64,000 nt of DNA from Breviolum minutum Mf 1.05b.01 (lineage: Eukaryota; Sar; Dinophyceae; Suessiales; Symbiodiniaceae): the NCBI GenBank assembly GCA_000507305.1, contig DF239220.1:62001-126000 (forward strand), written 5' to 3'. Position numbers and translations under genes: made by a program. The notes under the pieces were generated by a model, which was not told where the DNA came from, searched no databases, and was given only the letters and a program-made list of their open reading frames with translations. Shown one piece after another: positions 36,031-47,510 of this stretch (the first letter of the stretch is position 1; each line of letters starts with the position of its first letter).

Positions 36031-36120
36031 CCCATAGGATCCATGTATGGTATATTTACCTACATTTAGTTGATTTTTATGGTAAATGTAGGTAAATATA
36101 CCATACATGGATCCTATGGG
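36031..36120 (+). repeat. Perfect 38-bp inverted repeat (foldback element)
   Basis: Arms 36,031-36,068 and 36,083-36,120 are exact reverse complements, with a 14-nt loop. The arms end in CCCATAGGATCCATG. Relatives at 26,153 and about 56,830-56,925 point to a mobile family; perfect arms suggest this copy is the youngest. Confidence 0.9.
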
Positions 36121-36164
36121 AATAAAAACACCACCCTTTGTTGGGAAACAAAAAACCTCGTCAG

Positions 36165-36215
36165 GTGCGTGAGGCTCATGGAGGTGTTGATCGGCTCTTA
36201 GAGATGGCTGGAAAG
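36165..36215 (+). CDS. Coiled-coil exon, 17 codons
   Basis: 51 nt, phase 0 to 0, VREAHGGVDRLLEMAGK, acceptor cctcgtcag, donor gtgggg. Begins 45 bases after the foldback element. Confidence 0.7.
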
Positions 36216-36657
36216 GTGGGGAAATCTCCAAGGGTTGGTTATCCCTTGGTTACAATGGAAGGAACATATCTATCAACATTCCACTTGAGCGACGCTAAAA
36301 AAAGAACCCTTTATGTAGCAATGAAGGGAAGTGGTCATAAGAATGCGCGCGTAAGTAAAACCCTGAGATGCGTAAGTCAACGTAAGCTGGCGCGTAAGCA
36401 AAATACCGGAATCTCCACGCGTAAGCTGGCGCTGTGGCCGCGTAAGTGATGCGTATGTCGGGGCATAAGCAATTCCTTACGACCTTGCGAGATGAAAGAC
36501 CTTTTTATTAGCAAGGCTCACTTGGGGATTTGTGTGTTTTGTTGGATTTTGTTGGCTGGCTGTTTTGGGGAGTTGATGGAGAAAATCTGGAAAGAGTATC
36601 AGTTGAAGGATCCCAAATACTACAGGATGTTGTACCATGTGACCACTGATGTATCAG

Positions 36658-36695
36658 AAACCAGGAGCGACTTGCAGGAACAAAGATCCATTTTG
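36658..36695 (+). CDS. Coiled-coil mini-exon
   Basis: 38 nt: two bases then TRSDLQEQRSIL, phase 0 end, GC donor gcaagt. Acceptor gtatcag. Confidence 0.55.
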
Positions 36696-37165
36696 GCAAG
36701 TTCTACAGCGTGGGCTTTCCCCGCGTGTTACTAGGATCATTGGTATGCGAACTCCCTAAGGGATGTCCTTGGGATTTCTCACCAAATCTGGTCAACTTCA
36801 CTGATTCGGACCTCATGAAATCACCTTTCCTGGATTGTTTAGACGGGGAAATTTCCAAGGAAAACCCAGGTTGGCGGAAGCACTGTTATTGGGAGAGGGA
36901 GAGGTGCTGGTCCAACTGTGAAACATTTTCCCCTGCAAAAAGATCTTCCCCTTCCAAATTCAGTTTGGTAACCATCTTTGACAAAATTGGATCAATATTT
37001 TCAAGACTTACATGATGAATGTGGTGCCAGGTTCATGTCAGCACTATCACCTTGCAATTGGAGCATGTTGGCGAGGTGTGGTTGGGATATGTTGGGATGT
37101 TTCTGAATTTTGGCACGAGTCCTTAAGTTAAGGATGACGACTTTTTGCACAGTAAAATGAGAAAG

Positions 37166-37195
37166 CAGAAGAGCCTCAAGTGGCAAGAAGATGTT
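37166..37195 (+). CDS. Coiled-coil mini-exon with GA donor
   Basis: 30 nt, phase 0 to 0, QKSLKWQEDV, GA donor gagcga. Fits the phase of the next exon. Confidence 0.45.
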
Positions 37196-37953
37196 GAGCG
37201 AGCTTAGCTAATTCCAGCTCAAGGGGTAAAATTGGGGTAACCAGGCTGTTCACCTGAGTTTTTCTCGCCCTACAGGTCTAGAATGGTGGGTTTGTTTCTC
37301 TTTTATCTTTTCTCTTGCGAAAAAACACCCCAAAAACCCGCTAAGAATTCAGAGTACATATGAGATGTGTAAGACAGAGAAAACTCACACGGGCAACGGG
37401 CAACCACATGTTAAGACCAACAAATGGTTTCATGAGGTTTGCAAATCATACCAGGGGGGAAACACTTCTCTGAAATTCTGCTTCATTCCAGGTTCATTTG
37501 CCGAGAAACAAAGATTTCAAACAGCCTCATTGGGACATCACCCCCAAGTGTTGTTGCTATGTCTAGGGGGCGTTCTGGCTCAATTTGAGTTTCAGTTGAA
37601 GTTCGTGTATTCCACTTCACGCCTTGTTGGACTGGGAGTGCCTTTCGCACTACCTCAAGATAATTGGGACTTTAGGGTGACACATCCTCCGCTGGGCAAA
37701 ATCTAGCAGCAGATAAAACCATAGTGGATTTTCCAGCCTTCTACGCTTGATAGAAAAAATGCTGCCAACTTGTTGCAATGCTTCCGAAAACGTTGCAATT
37801 CATGGAACATTCGTATATTTGGTTAAAATAATTCCCATGGTCTCAACTGGCATTGTCCCATGAAGCAGCAAACAATCCATCAGAACTGCTGCAATTTTTG
37901 TCAATTCGACCCCCTTCATACTCCCATGACTCCTTCACTTGAGCGTTTGACAG

Positions 37954-37998
37954 GAGGAAGAGATGGACCCTAAAAGGGAGATTCAATTGGAGTTGGAA
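37954..37998 (+). CDS. Coiled-coil exon, acidic
   Basis: 45 nt, phase 0 to 0, EEEMDPKREIQLELE, acceptor tttgacag, GC donor gcctag. A stop codon directly follows in frame, so the GC donor is needed. Confidence 0.65.
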
Positions 37999-38415
37999 GC
38001 CTAGTTGACCTACTCAGACCGACTTGATTCTCTCCAAACCTGACATGGTGAGTTGTATTGGTAACCAGTGGTTTTTAGTGTCAGACATGATTTGAGAGAT
38101 ATCTAAGATGTATGAGGTTGGTGCAGGCCCTAGGCTTTTGAAACTATCAAGACCTTTGAAGACTCATGAGACCAGGGAATCCGTGTTGTTTTGGGGACCC
38201 AAAAAATGTCAAAACACACATTTCAAAATCTTTCATTTCCCACGTACCAAAAAGCATGCCTTCTGCAGTCCGTCCCCAAGTATAACTCCCAATAATTCAC
38301 ATAGCTTTGAATAGAACATCCAGCTGGTATTTCTTTGCACTTTCATTTTGGAGCCTCATAATAAACCTTTCAGCCCATGGTGTCATGACACCACGACGCT
38401 AAGCCAAGCAGCTAG

Positions 38416-38479
38416 GCGGGGATTGTTGGTCAATGAACTTGAAGCTCGACGTCATGACCTTCAAGCTTTGAAGGAAAAG
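38416..38479 (+). CDS. Coiled-coil exon, 21 codons
   Basis: 64 nt: one base then RGLLVNELEARRHDLQALKE, phase 0 end, donor gtctgg. Clear heptad pattern. Confidence 0.8.
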
Positions 38480-39017
38480 GTCTGGACATTTCAATGAGGG
38501 TAAGGTGGAAGAATATTCATGTAGCTGCACGTATGTTTCCACATCTTAGGGATTTTTTTGACGGTCTGAGCAAGTTTAACACCTGAAAAGAATTATGAAA
38601 GGATCCATTTCAGCCAGTCGTAACGGTGTAACGATTAGATCAACATCATGCGAATGTGAGCTCAATAGTTGATCTAAGATATCCATGCAGCAATTAATTC
38701 CAAAATGCTAGCTTATGCTAACAGCATGCCAGCATGCAGCGATTTCATCTTGAGAAATGCCTTCCAAGTGACCGAATTTGGATTTCACAAGCAGTGATGT
38801 TGGACATTTTTTGTCAGTAGAAGATCTCCAGATTGCGATTGACATTTTCTTTTTTCGCATGTTATTTTTTGCTCGTGTTTTTTCAACGCTCACTCAATAG
38901 CTAGTTTCAGCCACCTCTCAATTTTATGGTTTGCGAATGTTTGCGATCGTGGGATGCAACAAATGAACATATGCATTTTTTCTCTTCGGGGATATTCTTG
39001 GAACCATCACCCCCAAG

Positions 39018-39062
39018 AAAATCAACAAAAAAGCCACCAAGCAAAACAAGCGAGTGGAAGAG
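39018..39062 (+). CDS. Lys-rich coiled-coil exon
   Basis: 45 nt, phase 0 to 0, KINKKATKQNKRVEE, acceptor ccccaag, donor gttgca. Long overlapping open frames on both strands (38,924-39,190) leave the exact exon open. Confidence 0.55.
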
Positions 39063-39528
39063 GTTGCAGTCAGCACGGTCGGTTTGGTTGATTTGGGTCC
39101 TACCAAAATTGATTGGCCGCAGCTCGGTGGCTTTGAAACTCCAAATTGTTTGGGGGAGGATGATGCAATTTTTTCAGAAATCATGAGCATGTCTTGGACC
39201 TTTGGGGTACCCTAAAACCCATGGGGAATGTCTCTGAATTTCCATGACCCAAAACCCTGCCCCGAAGGAGTTGGTGGATGCGATAGTTTTATTACATGGG
39301 GAAACTCAACACAGTCCCACAATGAGGTGAAAGTGTGAACTGAGATATTTTGACTGAGGACTTTAATACTAAGGTTGAATCTTCCAAGAACTTTCCTGGG
39401 ACAATTATATCATATTATATCCATCCGGGTATGGACTTGGGTGGGAGACAGCCTCAATTTTACCCATACATACCACTCTTGTATGTCGGCTACATGGGGC
39501 AGTTGGAGCTTCAGAATTGCTGCTACAG

Positions 39529-39570
39529 GTGGTTCTTCAGCGTCATCTGTCAGTGGAGGAGCAAGATCAG
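39529..39570 (+). CDS. Coiled-coil exon, 14 codons
   Basis: 42 nt, phase 0 to 0, VVLQRHLSVEEQDQ, acceptor gctacag, GC donor gcgctg; two in-frame stops follow the donor. A further AG at 39540 would give a 30-nt version. Confidence 0.7.
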
Positions 39571-40477
39571 GCGCTGTAGTAGAGGAAGCTCCAGTTGATC
39601 CCTTGGATTTTGTTGAATGGAATTGCTTACTGGAAGTTTTGTATTGCAGAATCCTGTATGTATCTCCTATACTGTAGATATGTATATATATATATATTAT
39701 GTATATGAATGTAGCGTCCACATTCAAGCACATACACTTTATAGATCATAATGTTACATAAGTACCCCGAACTAAAATACCCCTCGCTTTGGACTGATGA
39801 GTTTAAGTCCAAGAGGCCAAATTTATGCGGGTTGATGACGTGACTTTTCCAGGGATTGTGATTTGGGAGAATGAAACCTTGACGTAGATCAGCACCTGCA
39901 TGTTTTGACTTTTCCGGCCATAAAGTAGATATTTCAAAGGCGAATTGTAGCAAGGTCACACAATATGTATTTGTATGTTATACATTATTGAATTTACATA
40001 TATTATATTATATACATATACATATATAAGATTTACATATGATTATAAGTACGTACATGTATATATATATATATACACACATATATACAGAGCCGATAGA
40101 GTAGGTGTTTCTATGCAAATACATACGTGAGATTCGTTTTATTTCAGGGTTTTCGAGGCTGATTAATGTTGTAATCCTTTACCTACGTAGTTCCAATTTT
40201 GTGGTTGCACGTGGGGTGGTGAAGCGTGTGGTGAAGCGTTTCAACCCGGATGGAAACCTGAAGTTTGTCATAGTTTGTCGATCTTTAATTGGGGCACAGG
40301 ACGTGTGCCTCAAATAGGCTGAACATCCAACCATGAAATCACCAAAACGGTCGTGAGTAATCCAGTCTAGAAGACTTTGCAGCTTTTACAGTATTTGACC
40401 TTTGTTTCAGGGAGGGTTTTCACTTGTAACCTCCAAACAAATCACCTGAAAGATGAGACCAGTTTTGTTTTGGGCAG

Positions 40478-40564
40478 GTCACCGTGTACATCCAACGAGA
40501 TGTTGCCAGATGCAACGAGGCTGGGAATCAATTTACTTCTGCGTTAGAACATCTTGAAATCCAG
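40478..40564 (+). CDS. Exon, 29 codons
   Basis: 87 nt, phase 0 to 0, begins VTVYIQRDVARCNEAGNQF and ends ALEHLEIQ. Acceptor tgggcag, donor gtcgtt. Confidence 0.8.
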
Positions 40565-40689
40565 GTCGTTTCAATTGTTGTTGTTTACCTTCTCACTTGG
40601 GGGAGTTGATCTAATCTGAGTACTTCTCAAGTGTGCTGAAAGCAACATCTACCGTATATACTTCTGGTTTGAAAGCTCAGCCACTGCAG

Positions 40690-40736
40690 CGCATGAATCG
40701 CACTCGGCTGTGGGGTGCCTCACAAGAAAATACAAG
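40690..40736 (+). CDS. Mini-exon, 15 codons
   Basis: 47 nt, phase 0 start leaving AG, RMNRTRLWGASQENT, donor gttggc. Length and phases equal those of the block exon I, with only faint sequence similarity. Confidence 0.65.
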
Positions 40737-41211
40737 GTTGGCAAGATTTTCAACGATCATATCAGAATCTATTTGGGCAAAACAAAAGTCCGGCCGTGGA
40801 AAAACCCTCAAGTCATTCAACTTTGTTTCTAGCACCTTAGAATTTCTCTGTTAGTGTAAATGTCATTTCATTGGAAGGTAGCTGCAATAGTCTTCCATCT
40901 GGAAGCAAAAGGTTTACCTACAATGCCTGGTGTTCGCTTTTCGATTGATGCACCACCTTTTCCGTCGAGTTAATAAACCCGTACCATTTTGCTTGATGGA
41001 TAGAAATCTCGACCCGCAAACATATCCTCAAAAAGGTACTATAGACTATAGTTTGTACATTGGTTCACCTCATCAAAGTAGCAAAGTCTATGGTAAGAAC
41101 CATCTGACGTTCTAGATTCACATGTTTCAAAAGCTATTTTGAAAGGAACAAAATGGCCAAACACCCCAGGCATCACTGGAATTTTTCCCAAAGTCCCATT
41201 CCTTTCGCCAG

Positions 41212-41296
41212 GAGTTGGAGCTTATGCAAGCGAGCGACGTTTTGGCGAAACTTCCTGAAGGATTGATTCAAGAGTTGATTCATATGATGGAAGAAG
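41212..41296 (+). CDS. Exon before the ankyrin part
   Basis: 85 nt, phase 0 start, begins ELELMQASDVLAKLPEGLIQ and ends in HMMEE plus G. Acceptor tcgccag, donor gtttac. An exon is missing between 40,736 and here. Confidence 0.7.
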
Positions 41297-42058
41297 GTTT
41301 ACCTGGTGAACCTGGGTCCGGGAATCTCAGGATTTTTCGATGTTTTCGGGGGGCCGGATGGCATTTGTTTGGGAGCACTCCCAAGGACCTTAACCCGCAG
41401 CTGGTAAGGGGAAGATTCCTCAAGATATGACAAAAGGGGGTCAAAAGATCAGCTGTTTTATCATCCCAAATCATCCAATTTGAAATCTCCGGACGACTTT
41501 TTTGGGTCATTTTAGGAGGGGTAAAAAAAAACATCCAAAATTCCTTTTAAATAGAGGATGCACAATATATATCAATGGGGTTTTGCCTTTGTTTCGCGGA
41601 TACCACCTTATTTGAGAAACTGCTACAGGCGTGAACGGGTGCAATTTTGGATACCTGCCGTTTAAGATGTTACACAAATGCGAGAATCCTGTTGGCAAGT
41701 GGTGCTAGGAGGGGGTAATTGCCAATATCGTAGGTTTCAGCCATCAAAAGTATGATAATATCGAAGAAGCCTAAGGAAAAAACACATTCAATTGAGTCAA
41801 GTCCTTCCAATAGATTCCAATAGAAGATACCGTTGATTCTGCCCTTCTAAGAAGAAATTGTAAACAGGGTGGAAGTTAGCGGAGGATAGATTATGGCAAC
41901 AGGGCCATCATAGGTATAATAGTATATTCGTAATCACTGGCCCACTGGCAGCTTACCACTTCCATCACATATGCAATTTTTGGTTTCCAGTGTTGAATAA
42001 ATCCGCTGAAAAGCAATGATACTTACCACAAGACACACAGTTTACCCCATGTGTTGAG

Positions 42059-42137
42059 GTATGAGAATGGCTTCACGCCAATGCATTGGGCGGCTCAGCA
42101 TGGTCGCCGTGATTTAGTGGAATTCATTTGCGAGAAG
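42059..42137 (+). CDS. Ankyrin repeat exon 1
   Basis: One base then YENGFTPMHWAAQHGRRDLV and EFICEK, phase 0 end, donor gtggcc. NGFTPxHWAAQHGRxDLVEFI is a textbook ankyrin repeat (TPLHxAA...G). A second GT donor at 42,163 would add AGRLSNE. Confidence 0.85.
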
Positions 42138-42757
42138 GTGGCCGGACGCCTCAGCAACGAAGGTCGATGATAGTGGTTTGGTCAACTTTTGTTTTTGGCG
42201 TTTCGGTGTATTGTATGGTTTCACCGAGTTTGGTCAAGATTTGAGATGAAGGGCGACCCACCAAATCTTTTGGAATTTGGGTTGAAAGGCGAATCTGAGT
42301 TTTAAAATCAGGCGATGTCAAAATCCATCCGAGTCGGTAGATTCACTGTTTTTGTTGATATGTTTTTTTGGGTTTGAACGTAGATGGTGATTGGAAAGGG
42401 TCCCTTTTTTAAGAGCTCTTGGGGCCGTTGGGAGGTATCAACATTTGGATCTTAAAATGGCCGGAGCAAGTAAGTGATTTGGAGCTTGACACGAACTTTC
42501 TAGTCATGTCTTGGGAGTAGAACTGAAATTCAGACAGGTCGAATGAGTGTGCTCTATTCCCCATCGATATTGATTGCAATACCCAGAAAACCATCGGCCG
42601 TCGGTGAAAGTCTCCCGTTTGACGACCAGAATATCCTCTAAACGAATCTTTATCGAACCCCATTTTGTCATTTGACACCAGGATGCTATGAAACATAAGG
42701 CTTATTCCTGAGTCAGGACCCCTTTTTTCAGGTGGATCATGATGTCTCCTATCCCAG

Positions 42758-42797
42758 GAACAGGGACAAGATCTTCTGAGATCTAGAGATGTTCAAG
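42758..42797 (+). CDS. Mini-exon, 13 codons
   Basis: 40 nt, phase 0 start, EQGQDLLRSRDVQ leaving G, acceptor atcccag, donor gtgtgc. Confidence 0.6.
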
Positions 42798-43597
42798 GTG
42801 TGCGTGGAAAGAGTGTTTTTTTCCATTGGAGGATTTGATCCTGACCTCCCACCACTGAAAATAGTAGTGGAATGCTTCTCAAAAATAAGTTTCAGCTTGA
42901 TGATTGTAAATTTGCCGAGATGAAAGGGGTGGGTACCAAGATTGGAGTTGTGTCATCTGCTTTCCAGCTTGGTATAGGGGCAAAGGTAGAAAACCTTCAA
43001 GAGCTATGTAGGGATCCCTCAAAATCGGTGACTGGAAGCAACATACTTGGAGCCCTGCATGAACTTCTTTTTGAATCTTTATGATGGGTTCCAAGATTTA
43101 AACCCTACTATTGGAACCCTGCAACAACGCACCCCCAAAAAGTGATGAACCTGTTTAATTTCCATGAATTTCCATTGTGCACCGTTGTGCAACTTTCAAA
43201 CTCAACTGCATCATACTTGTTTTTAAATGAAGTTTATTGAAGTTTGTATGAGCTTTGTTTGTAGATGCTTTGATTCCGGTCTTCAAACGGGTTGCTTTTC
43301 CTGGTGATTTCCTGTTGGAGTTTTGTGGTTGAAATTTTTCCGTCGAAAAAAACGTCCAGGTCGCATTCCACTCTTCTTTGCCAAGCGTGCTCAAAGGGAT
43401 GGCCTCGCTTATCATCTTTCAAGGATTGGAGGCCACTGATGTGAGGGTTTTATATACCTGGAAGGCCGATGTTTGAATGGCTGAATGGAATGGAAGGAAG
43501 GCTGATTTCGTGAGGATTCAAACACCACAATCCAGGAGATATTGGTTTCATGATATGTTTGTTGGATATGTACTCGTAACATACACCGGGACCATGG

Positions 43598-43619
43598 AGA
43601 GAGAGAGAGAGAGAGAGAG
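43598..43619 (+). repeat. (GA)n microsatellite
   Basis: Run of GA dinucleotides within an intron. Confidence 0.9.
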
Positions 43620-43734
43620 TGCTTTTTTGCTGGGAGGATCTTCCAGCAATTTTCCTGGCCACAAGACACAAGGGGCACATTGTGTTTGTCAATACAATTT
43701 GGGTACGACATGTTTTGACTCTTTGCTATAACAG

Positions 43735-43762
43735 CAACAAGATGCCGCAGTTGATGGTCTTG
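43735..43762 (+). CDS. Possible mini-exon before an ankyrin turn
   Basis: Phase 0, QQDAAVDGL plus G, acceptor ataacag, GC donor gctaag. DGL+ is a common way into an ankyrin repeat, but the rest of that repeat was not found. Confidence 0.35.
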
Positions 43763-44995
43763 GCTAAGCAGTGATGGGCTTTTGCTTTCCATTCAAGTGT
43801 TTGAAAGATGATAGTGCCAGTCAGTCGACCTGCTGCATGCCTGGATCCTATTCATTTACAGTATTCATTTGTTTATCACACGATCTATGTTTGATGTATT
43901 AAAACCACTAGGAAACGAAGGCCTACGAATCCCCCATTTGCTACCAGTTTTTGACGCTCACGTGGAACTTAGCCATTCTTTTCTGAGGTGTTGAGTAGTA
44001 CGTAGATCTAGCAGTCATGGCTTTTGTTTCAAAGCTTCTCAACCTGCCGTATAGAAGTCTTGCATATGTTTTACCGTTCACATGTGGGTTTTGCCAAAAA
44101 AGCATCGAACAATAGGGAACATCTTATTAAGAAATGCAATACGTTAAGACATCAAAATACTAGTAGAAGAGACATTGACAGAATTTGAAAGACTTCAGAT
44201 CCGCAGAAGCAAATAGCAGGCAGCTTGTATAAGAACTTCTGCGTGAACTTTGCAAAAATGTATCAAAAAGCAGACACGCATTTTCTACAAAAAGCTCTAA
44301 TTTACAAAACACGCCTTTTTATGAACGTTTAGAACAGTCAAAATGATCCAAGAAATATTTCATGGAAAGTTAAGCACTGTTTGAACAAATATAGAATGAT
44401 AGTTAAACCGATCAACATGCAAATGCAAATACAAACATCAGAACACTTGTACTGCACAAGTATAAGAAATAGTATTTGCAAAGTCGTTCACTCGTACTAA
44501 TTCAAGCACCCTTTATATGGAAAGCGATATTCATTCAAAGCAAACATGTCCTTTCGGACATGTAAAACCAATAAACTACGTATTTCTTGTTTTGAAACAT
44601 CCAAATTTATATAAAGCAAACAAGTCTTAAGTGGAAGTTGTTCAGCTTGGATATGAATCCTTCCAGTACTATTAGAAGAGATATTCCCCTGAGCAAGTGC
44701 CCAATTTTTGTCGCTGGTCCCCTGGAATTTTCAAAGCCTTAAGTTTCTCATGCTTCAACCGTCTCCTTTCGCATCATGTGTCATCCTGTGATCCAATCGA
44801 GTCGATGAGACCATGCCAGGCTTTTCAGATTTGCTGATCAGGTGAGGAGTTTTCGGTGGCCAAGTGGGTTTCAAAGGGTCCCTTCCAAAAAAGCTGGCTT
44901 GGCACCAGTCTTCCATTCATACTTGAGGGGAAGATGAAGCAGCAGTGATTACGCATGATGAAGCTTTTTGGGGCTGAAAATGGCACTCTGTGAAG
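43763..44995 (+). other. About 1.2 kb without a recognisable exon; A-rich stretch
   Basis: From about 44,090 to 44,650 the + strand is notably A-rich and G-poor compared with the other introns, and holds a short hairpin (TGTCC TTTC GGACA, near 44,550). No gene, tRNA or rRNA recognised. Confidence 0.5.
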
Positions 44996-45048
44996 AAGAG
45001 GGAAGGACTAAGGAGATAGAGGAAAAAAGTGCCAGCATTCGACAAGAT
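44996..45048 (+). CDS. Possible coiled-coil exon
   Basis: Two bases then EGRTKEIEEKSASIRQD, GA donor gagacg, phase 0 end. Surrounding open frame 44,968-45,270 is long, so the limits are soft. Confidence 0.45.
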
Positions 45049-45209
45049 GAGACGTATGAACACAACAAGATCATTTTGTTCAGCTGTTTCCAAATCATGA
45101 ATACATCGGGCAAGCCTCATTTGGGTACCACTACTGTACTATATACTCCAGCATCGACTCCAGATGTATTGGGATTCCCGTTCGCCAAACATTACGTAGG
45201 AAAACCCAG

Positions 45210-45236
45210 GGCTTCCAACTGTGACGTCAAGAAGAG
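45210..45236 (+). CDS. Micro-exon
   Basis: One base, ASNCDVKK, leaving AG, donor gtttgg. AG + G of the next exon gives Arg. Confidence 0.4.
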
Positions 45237-45891
45237 GTTTGGAAGATCAAAAGCAAGAATAGCCAGCTGAATCATCCATGGGATTGGTATATTTCACATA
45301 TATTGATCATGGTATATGAAATATGGTAACCATTGTCATGTGAATAATGCAGTCCGACAAGTGGCACCCTTTGAGTATTGTAGCCAGGAACCTTGATTTA
45401 ATGTTCCATGTTGGTTGAATTGTTCCGTATAGTCCTTTCAGGTTTTACCATCTTTACCGACTTCCCATAAAGCTGCAATGATGACCAGTGGGTTGGGATG
45501 ATCTTTTTGATAGAATCTCTGGACTATTGGCTAATTTCATTGATCTTAAATTGAACCTGTTGGGTTTGGTAGACAACATTCTGGAAAATAATCCACAATC
45601 AAGAAACTTGGTTAGCTAGGCATTTGACACTTCATCTTCAATGGATATAGTTTTGAGTTCGCAACATTTGTTGGACTTACATTGTCTCAACGATTCTATA
45701 GTCCCAGGTTGATTGCACTTCTCTATCAAGTAGCGGATGATCCCATGAGGGGCAGCTAGCAGTAGCTGGTCCAGAAAACTACTTATACAAATCGTACAGG
45801 GATGCGAAATAGATGGATCTACCGATTTTTCATAGCTATAGGCAACTACTAACATCCATAATTGTGGACTTCATAGGCCAAGCCGGGCCAG

Positions 45892-45943
45892 GACTTCAAA
45901 GAAAAGACCTGACATTGAGGATTTGGCTCCTGCCTACAAAAAG
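45892..45943 (+). CDS. Exon, 17 codons
   Basis: 52 nt; G completes Arg, then TSKKRPDIEDLAPAYKK, phase 0 end, acceptor gggccag, donor gtgcca. Confidence 0.7.
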
Positions 45944-46057
45944 GTGCCATTCGCGACGCAAATTTACAACGTCTGTAAACAGATATCAGAAACCTCCCAG
46001 AATCACCTAGATGATTAAAATGATGGTCAGTTGTATGGTTGCTTTTCAATTTTTCAG

Positions 46058-46087
46058 GCAAGATCTGGACAAATCGAAACTAGGGGG
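46058..46087 (+). CDS. Possible mini-exon
   Basis: 30 nt, phase 0 to 0, ARSGQIETRG, acceptor atttttcag, donor gtgcat. Confidence 0.4.
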
Positions 46088-46405
46088 GTGCATGCCTGAA
46101 ACTTCCAAGACTTCATTTCTTTGGGAGAATCTCCAAGAGTAAAGGCAGACATATTTTTCACCAAGGGAACCATTTTCCCATACAATTATTGTAACTACCC
46201 CCCCTGAAAACTAACATATCCCCTCGAAAATCAATACACCATAGTGAAAGTAGCTGGCGATCGCCACTCCCAAGTTGGGTGGCGATGAGTTTTTTGGGGC
46301 CAACTTTAAACCAACAAATAAAGGGATTTTTTCTCGCCATCTACTTTCCAGGTGTTATAGTTGGAAGATGAAATTTCATGAAATTTCCTTCTAGACCCTT
46401 TTCAG

Positions 46406-46475
46406 CCGACAATGTGAACTTTCCGAAGACCTTGAGTCAGATACCCAGTCCACCTCAGGATGGTTTGACTGCAAG
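46406..46475 (+). CDS. Exon, acidic
   Basis: One base then RQCELSEDLESDTQSTSG and WFDCK, ending in phase 0 at a GA donor (gaatcc). Acceptor ccttttcag. A GA donor at 46,459 is an alternative but breaks the phase. Confidence 0.6.
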
Positions 46476-46926
46476 GAATCCACCAAAAATTTCATTGGAT
46501 TCTCTTTGGGTGTCATTAAGTCCCTTAAAAAAGTAAGGTAACCGCAGGAAGTTTAAATGGTTCAATGCCAACGTTGCTAAGTCTCAACTACCTTGCATAA
46601 TGACCATATCATCAGGGGAAGGAATATGAATCTATTTAGATAGTTATGCAAGTTATGTAGGCGTAGACCTCACAGAATGTCGATCTCTGTATTATATAAC
46701 AATATGATATTTGACATTATGTATGTATACAAATATATGTATATGATATATGTATAGATGATATACAATTATACAATGTATATATATATATATATGTATG
46801 TTGATATATCAATACACGATATATGATATATGTATTTGTAGTATTTTGTAGCGGTATTTAAAGTCTATAATATATGCAAGCAACTTACCAATTCCATGTA
46901 GATTTGCGCATGTTCCTTTTCGACAG

Positions 46927-46974
46927 GTGTTGGAGGAGATTGAAAAGCATTCCTGGAGAGCCATGGAGTGGAAG
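46927..46974 (+). CDS. Exon leading into the second ankyrin part
   Basis: 48 nt, phase 0 to 0, VLEEIEKHSWRAMEWK, acceptor ttcgacag, GC donor gcacga. Followed in frame by GGWTMLHWAA: the WRxMEWK-xGWTxLHWAA junction looks natural for an ankyrin N-cap. Confidence 0.8.
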
Positions 46975-47081
46975 GCACGAACATCCTTTGAAAACGATGG
47001 TGGTTTCAGATTTCAATCATTTACTCTAATATTTCATGGGTTGGGAACCACTTACCTATGGTTTAGTGAAGGCCTTAATCA

Positions 47082-47127
47082 GTGAACCAACCAACCAACC
47101 AACCAACCAACCAACCAACCAACCAGT
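47082..47127 (+). repeat. (CCAA)n tetranucleotide repeat
   Basis: About ten tandem CCAA units in the intron between two coding exons. Confidence 0.95.
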
Positions 47128-47461
47128 GAAGCTGGGAAGCTACCCCCATTCCCGAGTCCAGAAAACTCCGGAGTCGGAGCCGCAAATCCCCAAATCCCCA
47201 AAAAGTGACGTAGATCGACATTTCAGCTTCCTGGAAGTTTAAGATTTGTTTTTTCCATGGGAATCTACTCCGAACATCTCTGAAGCCTCCATGACTTATG
47301 CCCGTGTTTTACTCATTTTGGTAGTGATTCCCCCGCAAGACTGAATTTCGTATAACAGTCCAAAAACAACGATGGTGGGAAAATGATTTGCCGCTGTGTT
47401 TTTCATCGCATCTTATCCTCCATCTTCACCCTGTCGAGACTCAATCTCAACTGAGTTCTAG

Positions 47462-47510
47462 GGTGGCTGGACCATGCTCCACTGGGCGGCCAAGCACGGC
47501 AAGAAGGAGC
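47462..47510 (+). CDS. Ankyrin repeat exon 2, first half
   Basis: 49 nt, phase 0 start, GGWTMLHWAAKHGKKE leaving C, GA donor gatgat. Ankyrin consensus GWTxLHWAAxxGxxE. The other half follows at 48308. Confidence 0.8.
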
